A program made the translations under genes and the position numbers. Positions 12,876 through 23,600 of a stretch of 64,000 nucleotides of DNA are shown here, piece by piece. How positions within the stretch are numbered: the first letter of the stretch is position 1; each line of letters begins with the position of its first letter. The notes under the pieces are model-generated. The model did not search any database. It was not told the origin of the DNA and saw nothing but the letters and a program-made list of their open reading frames with translations. This stretch comes from Gymnorhina tibicen (taxonomy: Eukaryota > Chordata > Aves > Passeriformes > Artamidae): positions 173,680 through 237,679 of the forward strand of contig VXAZ01004036.1 of the NCBI GenBank assembly GCA_013399875.1. Direction: 5' to 3'.

Positions 12876-13008
12876 AATAAAGAAGATGGTGAAAAGGACG
12901 AGAAGAAGGATGAGGAGAAACAAAAATCCAAGCGTGGGCGGCCCCCTCTGAAATCCACTCTTCCATCCAACACGTCCTGCAGCCTCCCCAAAACGCCCAA
13001 CAGCGAAG
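12876..13008 (+). CDS. ARID4A: ARID4A coding exon: Lys-rich with AT-hook-like motif
   Basis: Encodes [16 protein letters not shown], then [13 protein letters not shown] and [13 protein letters not shown] sequence. The KRGRPP core resembles an AT-hook (GRP) and is retained from human. Acceptor tgcag at 12871-12875, donor gtaaat at 13009. It leaves one base. If the donor were ignored the frame would stay open to a TGA near 13123-13125. Confidence 0.93.
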
Positions 13009-13225
13009 GTAAATCCGGCTCCAGAGGGGCAGGGAACAGCGTGTGCTCCCCACCATTCCCAGCTGGAGCCCAGGGTCCCCGCGGTGCCCTCGTGGCGTTG
13101 TGGCCTGGAGCTGCATGCGAGCCCTGAGGTCCCTGCTCCGCCCCTCGGGGCCGGCACCGCCCCAGCACAAACGCTCGGCGCTCGTTCCGCTCGATGAAAA
13201 TTAATTCTTTCGATTTTAATTTTAG

Positions 13226-13288
13226 CAACACCTCGCAGGCAGACGAGACGTAGCTCAGGAATGTTTGATTCTGATAGAGGATCAAACG
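13226..13288 (+). CDS. ARID4A: ARID4A coding exon: 63-nt symmetric exon, possibly a cassette
   Basis: Encodes (A)TPRRQTRRSSGMFDSDRGS plus N. The acceptor tttag lies at 13221-13225 and the donor gtgagt at 13289. It is 63 nt and phase 1 on both sides, so inclusion or skipping keeps the frame. Skipping would join NSE directly to [12 protein letters not shown] do not recall this segment in the main human isoform. The open frame, good splice sites and phase fit support a real exon; constitutive use is inference. Confidence 0.75.
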
Positions 13289-14287
13289 GTGAGTGATCTC
13301 AGCCCTGTGTATGCTTTGGAGGTTTTTTCAGTACCTTTTTGAAAAGAGGTTTGGTTTTCAATTTTTTTTTTTTTTTTGCCTTCTTTTTTTGTTGGTGGTT
13401 TTTTTTTTTTCCCTTTCTCCTTGTAAATTTTATTGAGGAAGAAGTTGAGCTGACACTGCTGAGGAGCACAGTTTGCTCACAGAAGAGCAATGACTGTACA
13501 AGTCATTCCGTGTTCTTCAGCCAGAGCCTTTCAGTCCTGAACAAACCAAATCCAGTGCTATAATGATAGTCTTTATTGTGCTAATTAAGTCGTCAACCTC
13601 AATACTCCATCATCCAGCAGAGCTGTTAATTATACACAAATGGCAGCAACATCTTTGGTATTTCTAAGCCTCTCTGAACAAGAACTGAAGTGAAATCACT
13701 GTCTCCTTTTAGTACAGATCCCTGAATAATCTGGTAATGTACTAATGCTTGCTCTCTGTGTGATGCATCATTTGTACAATAGTTTAGCAATGAAATGTCC
13801 ATATTGGGGTGGAGAGGGGTTTTATTTTTGGGTCTGGGTTGGGTTTTTTTCTCTGCATGGAGGGGAGAAGTGTTGGTTTTTGGTTTCGTAGTGCCACATG
13901 GGAGAGGCAATATCCATGGGATCAGGAGAATCTGTCAAACTATTTTTGCTGCTATGAAGTGTAATTCATTTGTATTGGCTTATTTGGGAAATAGTAGTAG
14001 GAGAATCAGACTTGAACTAAATCACCTGAGTTAAGAGCATCATCCAGATGCTCCCTCAACTCTGACAGCACTACTACTCTGCAGTTTCGTAGAAATTTTC
14101 AGTAAAAATAGAACTGTAGCAAATGTGTTGAATAATGCAGGATTTTTTAAGTTTAAAATTATTATTGTAAACTGATGCTGACACCACAGATTACTGAAAA
14201 GAGGGTTTTTTTGTGAGGTTTAAATAAGAAGTCATATTGTAATTAATTATTTAGGGTGCTGTTTGCTTCTTTTAAAAATTTTTTTAG
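13289..14287 (+). other. ARID4A intron
   Basis: Intron of 1.0 kb with long T runs at about 13360-13420 and no recognised repeat copy or exon. Confidence 0.65.
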
Positions 14288-15418
14288 ACTCTGGCACATC
14301 TGACAGTGAAGCAGATGAGTCATCTGAAAAGAATTTGAATGAAGAATTTTCTCCAGAAACTTCAGAACTGGAAAAAAGCGAAAAACTCCGTGATGAGAAG
14401 CTGGATGAGGAAAACCCAAAGATTTCTCACGTGTTGAAAGAAAACGACAGGACTCAAGTACAGCCACTAGAAACACTGAAACTGGAAGTTGAGGAAAGTG
14501 AACAAATTGTTCAAATTTTTGGAAATAAAACAGATCAAATGGAAGAAATCAAAAGAGAGGTTGAAAAATCACCTAAGGGAAAAGGGAGAAGGAGCAAGAC
14601 AAAAGATCCGTCATTAGAGAATGCAAAGATTGCACCAGGAAGCCAGGAAGAGGTGGCAAATGAGTCTCTTACAGAACCTGAAAGATTGGATGTGTCTTCC
14701 TTGGACTGTAAAGACGTTTCCAGCACTACTGAAAGTGAAACAGAGCCTTCCACAAAAGATAAGAAGCTTTTGAAAAGGAAAACTTTGGAACAGGCATCAC
14801 CTGAGAAGAGAAACCGGCGAGAGAGTGAGATGGAAGTGCCAAATATTGTATCTGAAGAGAGGACCAATGAATGTACTGGAGCAGAGGAATGTAGAGGGCT
14901 GAATGCTGAGGAGTCCCTCAGAACTGAGAACGAGGAGATGCCATCCCTGGTGGCGGAATCGGTTCCGCACGGCCCGGAGCTCAGGAATGACAACTTCCAA
15001 CGTCCGGCCGAAGCCAACGAGAGCGTTCCCTTGAAAGATGAGGATGACACAATGCCTCAGATTGGTCCTGAAACGTTGCTGTGCCATGAAGTAGACCTGG
15101 ATGACTTGGATGAGAAGGAGAAGAGCAGCAGTGAAGACACAATAGCAGAAAAGCCAGACCCCAATGCTTCCAACTCTGCCCCCTCTGCCTTAGCCCCCAC
15201 CGTCCCCTCGAGCTTCCCGGTGGCCTCTCCCCTGGCCCTCAGCCAGGACGAGTCACGCAGCATCAAGAGTGAGAGTGACATGACCATTGAGGTGGACAGC
15301 GTGGCTGAAGAGTCTCAGGAAGGTCTCTGTGAGAGCGAGTCTGCCAATGGATTCGAAGCCAGTACCACATCAAGCAATTGCAGCATCGCCGGGCAAGAGA
15401 GGGAGATGGGAGAGAAAG
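14288..15418 (+). CDS. ARID4A: ARID4A large acidic coding exon with LxCxE motif
   Basis: A 1131-nt exon, by far the longest. It starts [20 protein letters not shown] and ends near QEREMGEK. Landmarks shared with human ARID4A are [73 protein letters not shown] and [25 protein letters not shown] (15076-15090) fits LxCxE, the motif by which ARID4A contacts the RB pocket. ESDMTIEVD resembles a SUMO-acceptor-type acidic/serine patch (inference). The middle (about 14941-15300) is distinctly more GC-rich than the flanks. Acceptor tttttttag, donor gtgagc at 15419. Phase 1 in and out. Confidence 0.96.
15076..15090 (+). other. ARID4A: LxCxE retinoblastoma-binding motif codons in ARID4A
   Basis: TTG CTG TGC CAT GAA reads L-L-C-H-E. 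LxCxE is the established RB-pocket-binding motif, and the human protein has L-V-C-H-E at the aligned place (from memory). The acidic residues that follow (VDLDDLDE) are typical of high-affinity LxCxE sites. Confidence 0.9.
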
Positions 15419-16008
15419 GTGAGCATGTCCTGGAGGAGTCATTCCCTGCTGGAATCATTGCTGAAGGTGTCTTGAGACTGGTGTCACTTGGCTAAAAGTG
15501 GCTGGTTTGTTTTGTCTTCTGGTTATAGAATCACAGAATGGTTTGGGTTGGAAGGGACCTCAAAGCCCATCATGTTCCAACCCCCTGCCAGGGGCAGGGA
15601 CACCGTCCGCTGTCCCAGGTTGCTCCAAGCCCTGTCCAGCCTGGTTTGGAACACTGCCAGGGATGGGGCAGCCACAGCTTCTCTGGGCAACCTGTGCCAG
15701 GGCCTCAGAATAAAGAATTCCTTCCCAATACCCCATCTCCCCCTGCTCTCTGGCAGTGTGAAGCCACTGTCCTTTGTCCTGTCCCTCCAGGCCTTCATCC
15801 AAAGTCCCTCTCCAGCTCTCTTGGAGCCCCTTTAGACCCTGGAAGGGGCTCTAAGGTCTCTCCAGAGCCTTCTCTTCTCTGAACAGCCCCAACTCTCTCA
15901 GCTTGTCTGGTTTTCTTTGTTGCTTATAAAAAGAGCTTTTTAGTAGCAGAAGTATTTAAGGTGTCTTATGTTTTGTTTTTATTTGATTGTTTTTTCCTTC
16001 TTTTGCAG
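15419..16008 (+). other. ARID4A intron, mostly CR1
   Basis: About two thirds of this 590-base intron is one antisense CR1 fragment. The remainder is T-rich and ends with a strong acceptor (ttttgcag). Confidence 0.75.
15524..15908 (-). mobile_element. CR1 LINE 3' fragment (about 385 bp)
   Basis: Minus-orientation CR1: the terminus 'tatagaatcacagaatgg', then 'gggttggaagggacc', 'caggggcagggacacc', 'cccaggttgctccaagccc' and upstream CR1 sequence as far as 'aactctctcagcttgtctgg'. It is antisense to ARID4A. Confidence 0.95.
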
Positions 16009-16113
16009 GTCAAAAAAGACCCAGTGACAGCAATAGTGGAACACTGGCAAAAAAGCAAAAGCGAACTCCAAAGCGAACCAGTGCTGCAGCCAAAAATGAA
16101 AAGAATGGAACAG
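16009..16113 (+). CDS. ARID4A: ARID4A coding exon: basic segment
   Basis: Encodes (G)[18 protein letters not shown] then [16 protein letters not shown], a Lys/Arg-rich nuclear-localisation-like stretch nearly the same as human. Acceptor ttttgcag at 16008, donor gtatat at 16114. 105 nt, phase 1 in and out. Confidence 0.95.
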
Positions 16114-17602
16114 GTATATTCCTGCAGGGGGAGGAGGGGAAGGTTATCCTGTCCTGTAAACGTGTAAGAGCCTACTGTTCTCACTGTTATGAACAATTTC
16201 CAGTGGATGGGGCTTCCCTCTCAAGGTTTCTCGTTTTTATTCATCTTGGTTATTGGTGATAAACGGGAGAGAAGTTCTGAGCTCTGCAGTAGCAGTGTAA
16301 CTGGGAAATCTCTTGGCTATTTTATATTACTTACTGAGGAAAAACTTCTAACTTACTATTTTTATTAGCAGTTACTAAATATTTACCATTATGCTGATTT
16401 TTATATATTGGATTGGTTATGAATTTAGGAGAGGGCACATTTAAAGTGTTACAACAGGTGTTTCTCATGGCAAAAAATTTGCCATTATGAAGTATGGAAA
16501 AATGTTTGATGCTTAAGAACAGCTTTTCATCCAAAGGAATCTTGTCTAGTTTTTCTCTCAAGCATTTGACTATTTTGTAATTTGATATACAAATCTGAAT
16601 TTTTGTGTTTCTGTAGCTCATTTTTTCAGAGAATCACAGAATGGTTTGGGTTGGAAGGGTCCTTAAAAATTGTCTTGTTCCAACCCTGCCACGGGCAGGG
16701 ACACCTTCCACTAGGCCAGGTTGCTGCAAGACCCATCCAGCCTGGCCTGGAACACTGCCAGGGATGGGGCAGGCACAGCTCCTGTGGGCAGCGTGGGCCA
16801 GGGCCTCACCACCTTTACAATAAAGAATTTCTTTCTAATATCCCATTTATCCCTGCCCTCCTTCAGCTTAAGGACATTCCCTTTTGTCCTGTCACAAAAT
16901 TTTTGACAGTCATTGCATGAATGAGTCAGTGTTTTTGGCCCTTGTGGCAACACTGTTATATTTTTAAACATCAAACTAAAATACTAATTATCTGACATAG
17001 ACGGTTCAGATATATTTAACATGCCTGGGGAAAACTTGGCAGTTATTGTGGGAATCTAAAATATTTGAATATATGAGCTCAAAATTTTAAGTTACGTGTT
17101 ATAAACTTCTGCTGTTTTAGTCATGTTTCAGAACTGTTCCTTTAGATGTGTAAAGCAATTTGATAACTAAATACAATCATGTGCTACCTACCAATAGTAA
17201 TACAAGTTTATAATCTTTAAGGAAAGGGTTTTAGTGTCTGCTTTACATTAGAAAGCTAAAACAGGTGATGTAAGATAGTTTATCAGTGCTCTAATATTCT
17301 AATTTTGATATGCTTATTTATTATTTCTGTGAAGAAATTTGGCTATTACTTTTTAACTAGGCCTAGTCAGCCCTTGAATTCTCCTGCATCAACCATGATT
17401 ATTACACTTGAGAGTTCAGTGCATGTTGTGTCTGGTCAGGTTATTCATGGAATCTGAGATCATTATTCCTTGAATGCATTCTGGGATTTTCTGAGCAAGA
17501 AGCAGCAGTTCTTTCTTAATAATTGGTTTTTTCACTCTAACCACGGTTTTAAAAATGTCAAGGTGGAGGTTTAAAATCCAAATTAAATTCTTCTTTCTGC
17601 AG
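16114..17602 (+). other. ARID4A intron
   Basis: Intron of 1.5 kb with one antisense CR1 at about 16629-16898. The rest is AT-rich and unremarkable. Confidence 0.7.
16629..16898 (-). mobile_element. CR1 LINE 3' fragment
   Basis: Minus-orientation CR1: 'gaatcacagaatggtttggg', 'ccacgggcagggacacctt' and 'cctggaacactgccaggga', then 'cattcccttttgtcctgtca'. Antisense to ARID4A, and closely related to the copy at 15524. Confidence 0.94.
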
Positions 17603-17818
17603 GACAAAGCAGTGACAGTGAAGACCTCCCTGTCCTGGACAGTTCCAGTAAATGTACTCCTGTCAAACACATCAATGCATCCAAACCCCAGAAGATTTCC
17701 CGCTCCCCTGCCAGAGTGATTTCCCCTCACATCAAAGATGGAGAGAAGGACAAGCACAGGGAGAAGCACCACCACCAGAATGCTTCACCCAGAGTGTACA
17801 AATGGAGCTTCCAGCTCA
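17603..17818 (+). CDS. ARID4A: ARID4A coding exon: Ser/Pro/His-rich to WSFQL
   Basis: Encodes (G)[39 protein letters not shown], and [21 protein letters not shown]. It contains several SP phosphoacceptor-like sites and a His-rich run. Acceptor ctgcag at 17597-17602, donor gtaagg at 17819. 216 nt, phase 1 in and out. Confidence 0.95.
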
Positions 17819-18043
17819 GTAAGGATTCTTGCAATGACTTGATTACAGGGAATTTGTGGGAACATTTGTTCTGAAAGAAAGACATGCAAATTTTGGGATT
17901 CTAAATTAGGTGTGGGCCTTTTCTGGAATAGTTACAGAAATGTGTTACCTTCCATCCTGTGTCCTACATCCTCTTAAGAAATGCATTCATTTGTTTAAAA
18001 TCACCTTGATAAAGCTATTTTTTTCTCTTCTTTCCATTTACAG

Positions 18044-18190
18044 ATGAACTGGACAACATGAGCAGCACTGAAAGGATCTCCTTCCTACAAGAAAAACTAC
18101 AAGAGATACGAAAATACTACATGTCCTTGAAGTCAGAAGTAGCAACCATAGACAGGAGAAGGAAACGATTAAAAAAGAAAGACAGAGAAG
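18044..18190 (+). CDS. ARID4A: ARID4A coding exon: C-terminal coiled coil and basic cluster
   Basis: Encodes (N)[39 protein letters not shown] and KRLKKKDRE. The heptad-like helix followed by RRRKRLKKK is almost invariant relative to human (S for N in the DNMSS segment). It lies in the C-terminal repression region reported to bind SIN3/HDAC components. Acceptor tttacag, donor gtaagg at 18191. Confidence 0.96.
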
Positions 18191-18653
18191 GTAAGGTTGA
18201 GATTTGCTTTATGATTCCCATGAGGAGTTAATTTGTTTGGAAATGTGTAACTGAAATCAACTTGAGTTTAATTGATGATATCTTTGAAGAAAGGAAAGTG
18301 TCACCATCTGTTTGCATACATATTTAGAAAGAATATTTGTGGCTTTTCAGAACTTGAACCTGACAGAAACGTTTGCTGACTTTTATAACTGTGTATTAAG
18401 AAACTTGGGCTTCCTAGTGCAAGTGTTTTCCATTAGTGCAATGACTCATCTGAGTTACCTTTTCAATAATTGGGTAAGGCTAATCCTGTGTCTGTGAATG
18501 CAGCAGTGAAAGCAATTGGCAAAACCTCTGTATCAGTTTTTTGTGCCCGTGCTGCTGCTTTGATGTTTTTTAAACAACCTAACAACCAAGGAAGCCTTCC
18601 TTGTGAGCTGTACTTCAATAACCTGATGCTGATCTGCTGTTCTGTGTGTTCAG
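18191..18653 (+). other. ARID4A last intron
   Basis: Intron of 463 bases. Nothing recognised beyond the splice sites (acceptor gttcag at 18648-18653). Confidence 0.75.
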
Positions 18654-18757
18654 TGTCACATGCAGGAGCATCCATGTCATCTGCCTCCTCAGACACTGGA
18701 ATGAGCCCCTCGTCATCCTCTCCTCCCCAGAACGTGCTGGCTGTCGAATGCAGGTGA
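18654..18757 (+). CDS. ARID4A: ARID4A terminal coding exon
   Basis: Encodes [20 protein letters not shown] and [14 protein letters not shown], then TGA at 18755-18757. This Ser-rich tail matches the human C-terminus residue for residue as I remember it. The frame is fixed by the one base carried from the previous exon. Longer open frames over this exon are in other phases and are not coding. Confidence 0.97.
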
Positions 18758-20680
18758 TAAACGTTTCTCTGCCTTGCCAGCAACTCGCTGCCATGGACAT
18801 AAACCCTGAAATTCAGCCACAGAAAGCACTCAACTGGTTTGACATTGCCAAGTATATCCTGTACACACTTCCACTGCTGGACTGTACCTGTTCTCCCCTC
18901 CTACCCTCTTCTTTTGTTTAATTTACTGTTCAGAGAACTTAAGCTCATTGGTAACTGAAGGTTTGTAGGCACAACGTGACATCCTTGTCATTGTGTTTGT
19001 TTTTGTTTCTTGTTTGTTTGTTTCTGTTTTGTTTTGTTGTTTTTTTTTTTTTTCTTAACACAGAGAAAGGGCACTTATGAAATTTGAAAAGTTATGTCCA
19101 ATGAAGCATTCAGGTGTTCTAGGGTGATCTTAAAAAAAAGCAAGTGCACCAAGCAGACATCAGAGTATTATCCAAAAGAACTGAATAACTGCTGCACTTT
19201 CACCGAGCTGTGGGTAACTCTTGGTGAGTAGTTCCTCTTTGTGGAAGCACTTGCTATACAGAACTGCCAAAGTATGTGTTCAGCAATGTGCCCAGTTTTA
19301 AAGCTGTAAATGGGACAAAATAAATTGTGAAAGGAAGTGTAGTTGACTGAAAACTACAGTTGTAATAAGTCTTCCACTTTTTATAGGATTTTTGAGCACA
19401 CAATTATGCAAATGTTTTAATGTTTATTAATGTTTACAGTGGAATTGTGAATAGGTTTTCAGTGGACTATCTTATCCCTTGACAAAAATATTTTGTCTTT
19501 TTTCTATGTAATTTCAGAGTTTTTATTTTGTTACAAAAAGACGAAAAATGAAATATATAACAACAATGAACTTATTTAACAAGATTTCTAAAGCTGAAAT
19601 TTTTGTGTAAAATAAGGTATCTTGCAACTTGTTAAATATATTTATTCAGACATTGGATGTTGTATTTTTATGTATTTTTTAAAATATTAATAAAATTGGA
19701 AAAAAAAATTCTAGGTTAGTTCACTCTTTGGACAAAACATCCTTATCAGTTCTGGCTCTTCAGGAGGAGTTATCCAGTAGCCAAGCCTGTACTTCCAATG
19801 GGTCTGTCTACATATCCTCCACCACACAGATCTGCCAGCAGGCATCTGGGTTCAACTAAAACTTTTATTTGGAAACTTTGGCAGTCCTAGTACTTGTTTG
19901 GAGGAACAAAATTTATTGGGTTGCCCTTAAGATGCTTTGTCACAAGTTCTTGTGTTTGCTGTACTGCCGAATAAATTTATATCTCCCAAAGTTGAGATGC
20001 ATCAATAAAGTAAATCAACTGTGTGTGCTCTGCCTGTGGATTGTCCCACGGGCAGATGCAGTTTGTAAATAACTCTTCCAAACCCATGTATTTAAAGCAG
20101 TTTGCATATACATTATGTATAAAAAGTGATTTTTTTAATCAATTTTTTTATTCATGTTTGTACATTGAAAGGGGGTCTGAACCCCTTTTTCTGTGTTTAA
20201 TATGCTGTAGAGTAATAACATAGATGCTCTAGACTGTATATCAGGATATTCTGGTTCCACACGGCAGAAGGTCAGGAGGAAACACTAGTGATGGCGTAGC
20301 ATTACTAAAATTGATGTTTCTTGAAATTTCATTTTACAACATTTGTCAACTTGTGATTCCAATTCCTTCCATTTTCGCAGAAAATTAAAGAAAAAGTACT
20401 CTTGTAAATGCACTTTTTCTGTCTTTTCTTAAGCAAAGCAGAACTATTTCAATGTAAGATAAATATGGAGCTCACTAGACAGCGCTAATAAAGGCCATGT
20501 TTTGAACATAGGCTTTATATTCTATTTTTATTTAAGTGATTGTTCTTGTAAATGTCTGGACTTTACCCTAAAGAGGAAAGTTAATCTCCATAAATTACTG
20601 TAAAGACTTTTTTCAGAGCTAACTTTTACTTGTTAATCTTATAATAGCTACAAATAAAAAGCAATACTCATTTAAAAGGA
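18758..20680 (+). other. ARID4A: ARID4A 3' UTR (end uncertain)
   Basis: AT-rich sequence without coding frames follows the stop. AATAAA occurs at 19319-19324, 19689-19694, 19970-19975, 20004-20009, 20487-20492 and 20653-20658, so several polyadenylation sites are possible. A Pumilio-type element TGTAAATA lies at 20064-20071. The end at about 20680 assumes the last of these signals. An earlier end near 19.71 kb is equally possible. Confidence 0.6.
20653..20658 (+). terminator. Distal candidate poly(A) signal of ARID4A
   Basis: AATAAA in 'caaataaaaagcaatac', followed within about 40 bases by GT-bearing sequence. Proximal alternatives lie at 19319, 19689 and 20487. The choice between them cannot be made from sequence alone. 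Confidence 0.4.
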
Positions 20681-23600
20681 AGTAGCATGGGTCACATGTT
20701 TAATATTTGCAGAAGCAAACTTAAAATCCGGGGAAATAACAAGATTAATTGCATGTTGTGCAGATCTCTGATATCTAACCTGTGTGCACACTGTGAGATC
20801 TGAAACAGGCACAGAGGCACTCCCAGCACAGAGGATGGAGGAGCTGCTGCCCGTCTGTGCCTCGGCCGGGATGTTCCCCACGTGTGTTCTCACCTGACTG
20901 CTGCTCCTGTCTCTTAGGAATGTTTAAAACCCTGCTTGGAAGGCTCCAGGTATGCTCCCACGGGACATGGAAACCCATTCCAGCCTACTGGCAGAGAGAA
21001 CTTGCTCCTTTTCTTCCTCTTCCACCTGCTTCCCCTGCACTGCTCACCCCAAAAACAACTGGCATTATTCTGGCAGAGCACTAAACCTGCAGGAAAAGGT
21101 GGACTTTCTGCCAAGCCACTGGCAAAGCCTCCAGCATGTCTCTGATTTCCTGGGTTTATCTTTCTGGGAAGGAGCGTATCAGTTAAATTATTCAGTAGAT
21201 GTTGGCAGTAGTTTCCTGTTATGTTTGAAAGTATCACAGGGAAAAGAAGATTTAACTGGTATCACTGGGCTATCCTGGGTTAAAGGTCAAATCAAGAAGA
21301 AACCCTAATAAAATCTATGGTTTCTAGCTCTACAATAATCCCCTTATTGAAGCCTTGTTGATATAAATTCCAAAGTGTCTTTCACTGAATGAAAGTTTAT
21401 GCTGTTGGAGACACAGTAATTATGATTATACAGAATTGGGATTTTTTAAAGTAAGAGATTAGATACTGTGTTTCTGAGACCAAGCAAATGATAAAGCATC
21501 CTTGTCGCAGTCTTTGTGCTGTTCTCCTGCCTTCTGATCTCCTACAGGTTTTCCTCAAAATGATACTTGGTATTTCAAGCTTCCTTAGGAGGTAAAAAAA
21601 AAAAAAATTAAGATGTGATATCCAACACTCTTAAAAAGAACAAGGTTGTAAGAGAATCAGACTCTTCCCTCATTTCTTGCAATTGATACAAAGAACTGTC
21701 AGCTGCTGGCAGATACCTTGCTTTTGTATTAGCATAAATCTGAAAGATGGAAAAAACTTGGAATGTTTCCATGCAAGGACATAAGGTAAGATTCATTTCC
21801 TTACTTGTTTTAGTTTTCGCTTTCTTTCCATCAAGTGTATCAGCTACATCTGTACTAATGAGTTATTATTTTCTACTGTGAAAGTTCAGCAACACCCAAT
21901 TAAATCCCTGCTTGGTTTTGGCTCCTCCATCAGGTTGCTGGTGGCTGAGAAAGTTTCTCTTGCTTAATCAGCCTGAACAGATCAGGCAGGAGCAGCAGAG
22001 TTGTCAGAACAATAATAACAAGTCATTGTTTTGACAGAGGTTAAGCAGAGTTTCAGTAGTAATTATCAGTGAATGAAAAGCATAACAAGGGCGAAGAAAT
22101 GTGTGTCTTCATGAACGATGATGTATGTGACCTTCACAGGGAGCAGCAGAAAAGGTGATTAAATCAGTGTTCGTGCTTTTGTGCGTGCTTGAATCTAATT
22201 TTTTTAAAGGTGCAGTGTTAGAATAGACAGAAATTTTTTAAAGGGATGCATATTCTCATTTTTTGTAGGGGGAGCCGTGCAGTAATGGCTACCAAAATTA
22301 CTCAGGATGGCTTTGACGTGGAGCTGGGAAGAGAATCTGAATCGAAGGATTGTCAACTCCTGTGCCTCTGTCAGAATATCCACTGCTGAGAGAGCCTTTT
22401 CTCTCCAGACAGGTTTGTCAACCAGATGGAATGTCACATTAAAAAAATTAATACTTAACATGTTCGTCTTTTCCCCATTAAAAATATTCTTGGATAGGTG
22501 AGGCAGCCAAATGGATTTTCTGGGCAGCATTTACTGGAATTCTTTTACAGCAGTAAGTCTTAAGAAATGCTGTTGTCTTCTTTTTAAGAAAAGAGCAGGT
22601 TTGGTTTGATGGCTTAAAGGAAATCTGACATGAGCCAGGAGCCAGATTTACCAGCTGAAATAAAAGATTAACGTGTTCACAAAAGTATGCTGAGCTGTTT
22701 ACTTCACTGTGCCCCTGCCTTTGCAGAAATTATGCACTGAAATCTTGGTTGTTTTTTGTTGTCTGGTCTTGGGATTTTATTATTTGCTACAGTGTGCAGG
22801 ATAAAAGGTCTGGGGATGTAGGGAACATCATAAAATAGTGGAACCAAAGGGGTTGTTGCCAGAGACTGACTCACTGTAATTCCAGGGCTTAGGAAAATGA
22901 CATTTTATAATTAGCTCACACTATTAAGCTGTTGCTCTCAAATTTTGAGAAAATTCTCCCATATTACCTCACACCAAATAGATGGGATTTTAAGAGGTCT
23001 CAGAGTTTAAAATTAGTCATCTTTATCAGTTACCATTGAGTAGCTGGGATTTATTTGGGGTCTTTTGTTTGCTCTGGAGATCTGTGAGTTCCCCAAATTC
23101 CACAAGCATTTATTAGTTCCATCCACTGCTTTGGAGGAATATGTAAATTCAATTTTTGTGTTCCAGTGTTTCTGGTCTGAATTTGTGCTTGTTTTAATGC
23201 CATTGAGTAGTGGATTTTATGATTAGCCACAGCCCAATGACAAATACTCACCGCTGTCATTTAAAGAAAACTGGAAGGATAAAACAGTGTTAATTGTGAA
23301 AGCAGATTTTCTAAGAATAGGACTTGTCTGGTGTCTTCTTTATTTTGAATTACCTTTGCTATTTACGTTGCTATTCCTGCTCCTTACATTGCAGAGGAAC
23401 CCTGAATTCTGGCTCAGAGCAGGTTGGTTCTGCTGCAGCTCTGCAGCTGTTTCCATTGGTGAACACCCTTATGCTGTTGCTTATCCCACACCAAGTTTCC
23501 AAACACGAAAAAGTGTCTTTGTTTGATGACATTTGGCCTTAATGCAGCAGCACAGCTCACTCACTGCAGTGACCATGGAAGCTTTGCTTCACTTTCCTTC

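Larger units (their letters stand above)
1..20680 (+). other. ARID4A: ARID4A gene (3' portion; 5' exons lie outside the window)
   Basis: Fourteen exons on the plus strand join in one frame through GT-AG introns with consistent phases and give about 975 residues ending in the characteristic ARID4A C-terminus (NVLAVECR). ARID4A (RBBP1) is a nuclear DNA/chromatin-binding adaptor that recruits SIN3-HDAC repression to RB-family proteins. The N-terminal Tudor and PWWP-like part (about 300 residues in human) is not here, since base 1 is already inside the intron before the exon that opens the ARID domain. Visible order: ARID domain, Lys/Glu-rich linker, chromo barrel, Lys-rich nuclear-localisation-like stretches, a 1131-nt acidic exon with an LxCxE motif, and a C-terminal coiled coil with a basic cluster. 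ARID4B is the close paralog, but the residue match, especially in the large exon and the C-terminus, is to ARID4A. The order next to TIMM9 and KIAA0586 supports this. The downstream limit is the last plausible poly(A) signal and is uncertain. Confidence 0.93.

Noticed and set aside
13009..13125. Read-through extension of the ARID4A exon past the donor at 13009
   Set aside because: The frame stays open to a TGA, but the donor is good and the following exons match ARID4A in the required phase. At most it could be a rare truncated isoform.
12745..13285. Overlapping minus-strand open frames of 118-150 codons
   Set aside because: Antisense to two ARID4A exons and a GC-rich intron. The three frames overlap one another with no recognisable protein.
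14535..15050. Ser-rich minus-strand open frame of about 171 codons
   Set aside because: Antisense shadow of the Glu/Lys-rich ARID4A exon, whose GAA/AAG codons read as TTC/CTT in reverse.
18470..18921. Longer open frames overlapping the last ARID4A exon
   Set aside because: They begin in the intron or use other phases. The phase carried from the previous exon and the NVLAVECR ending fix the true frame and the stop at 18757.
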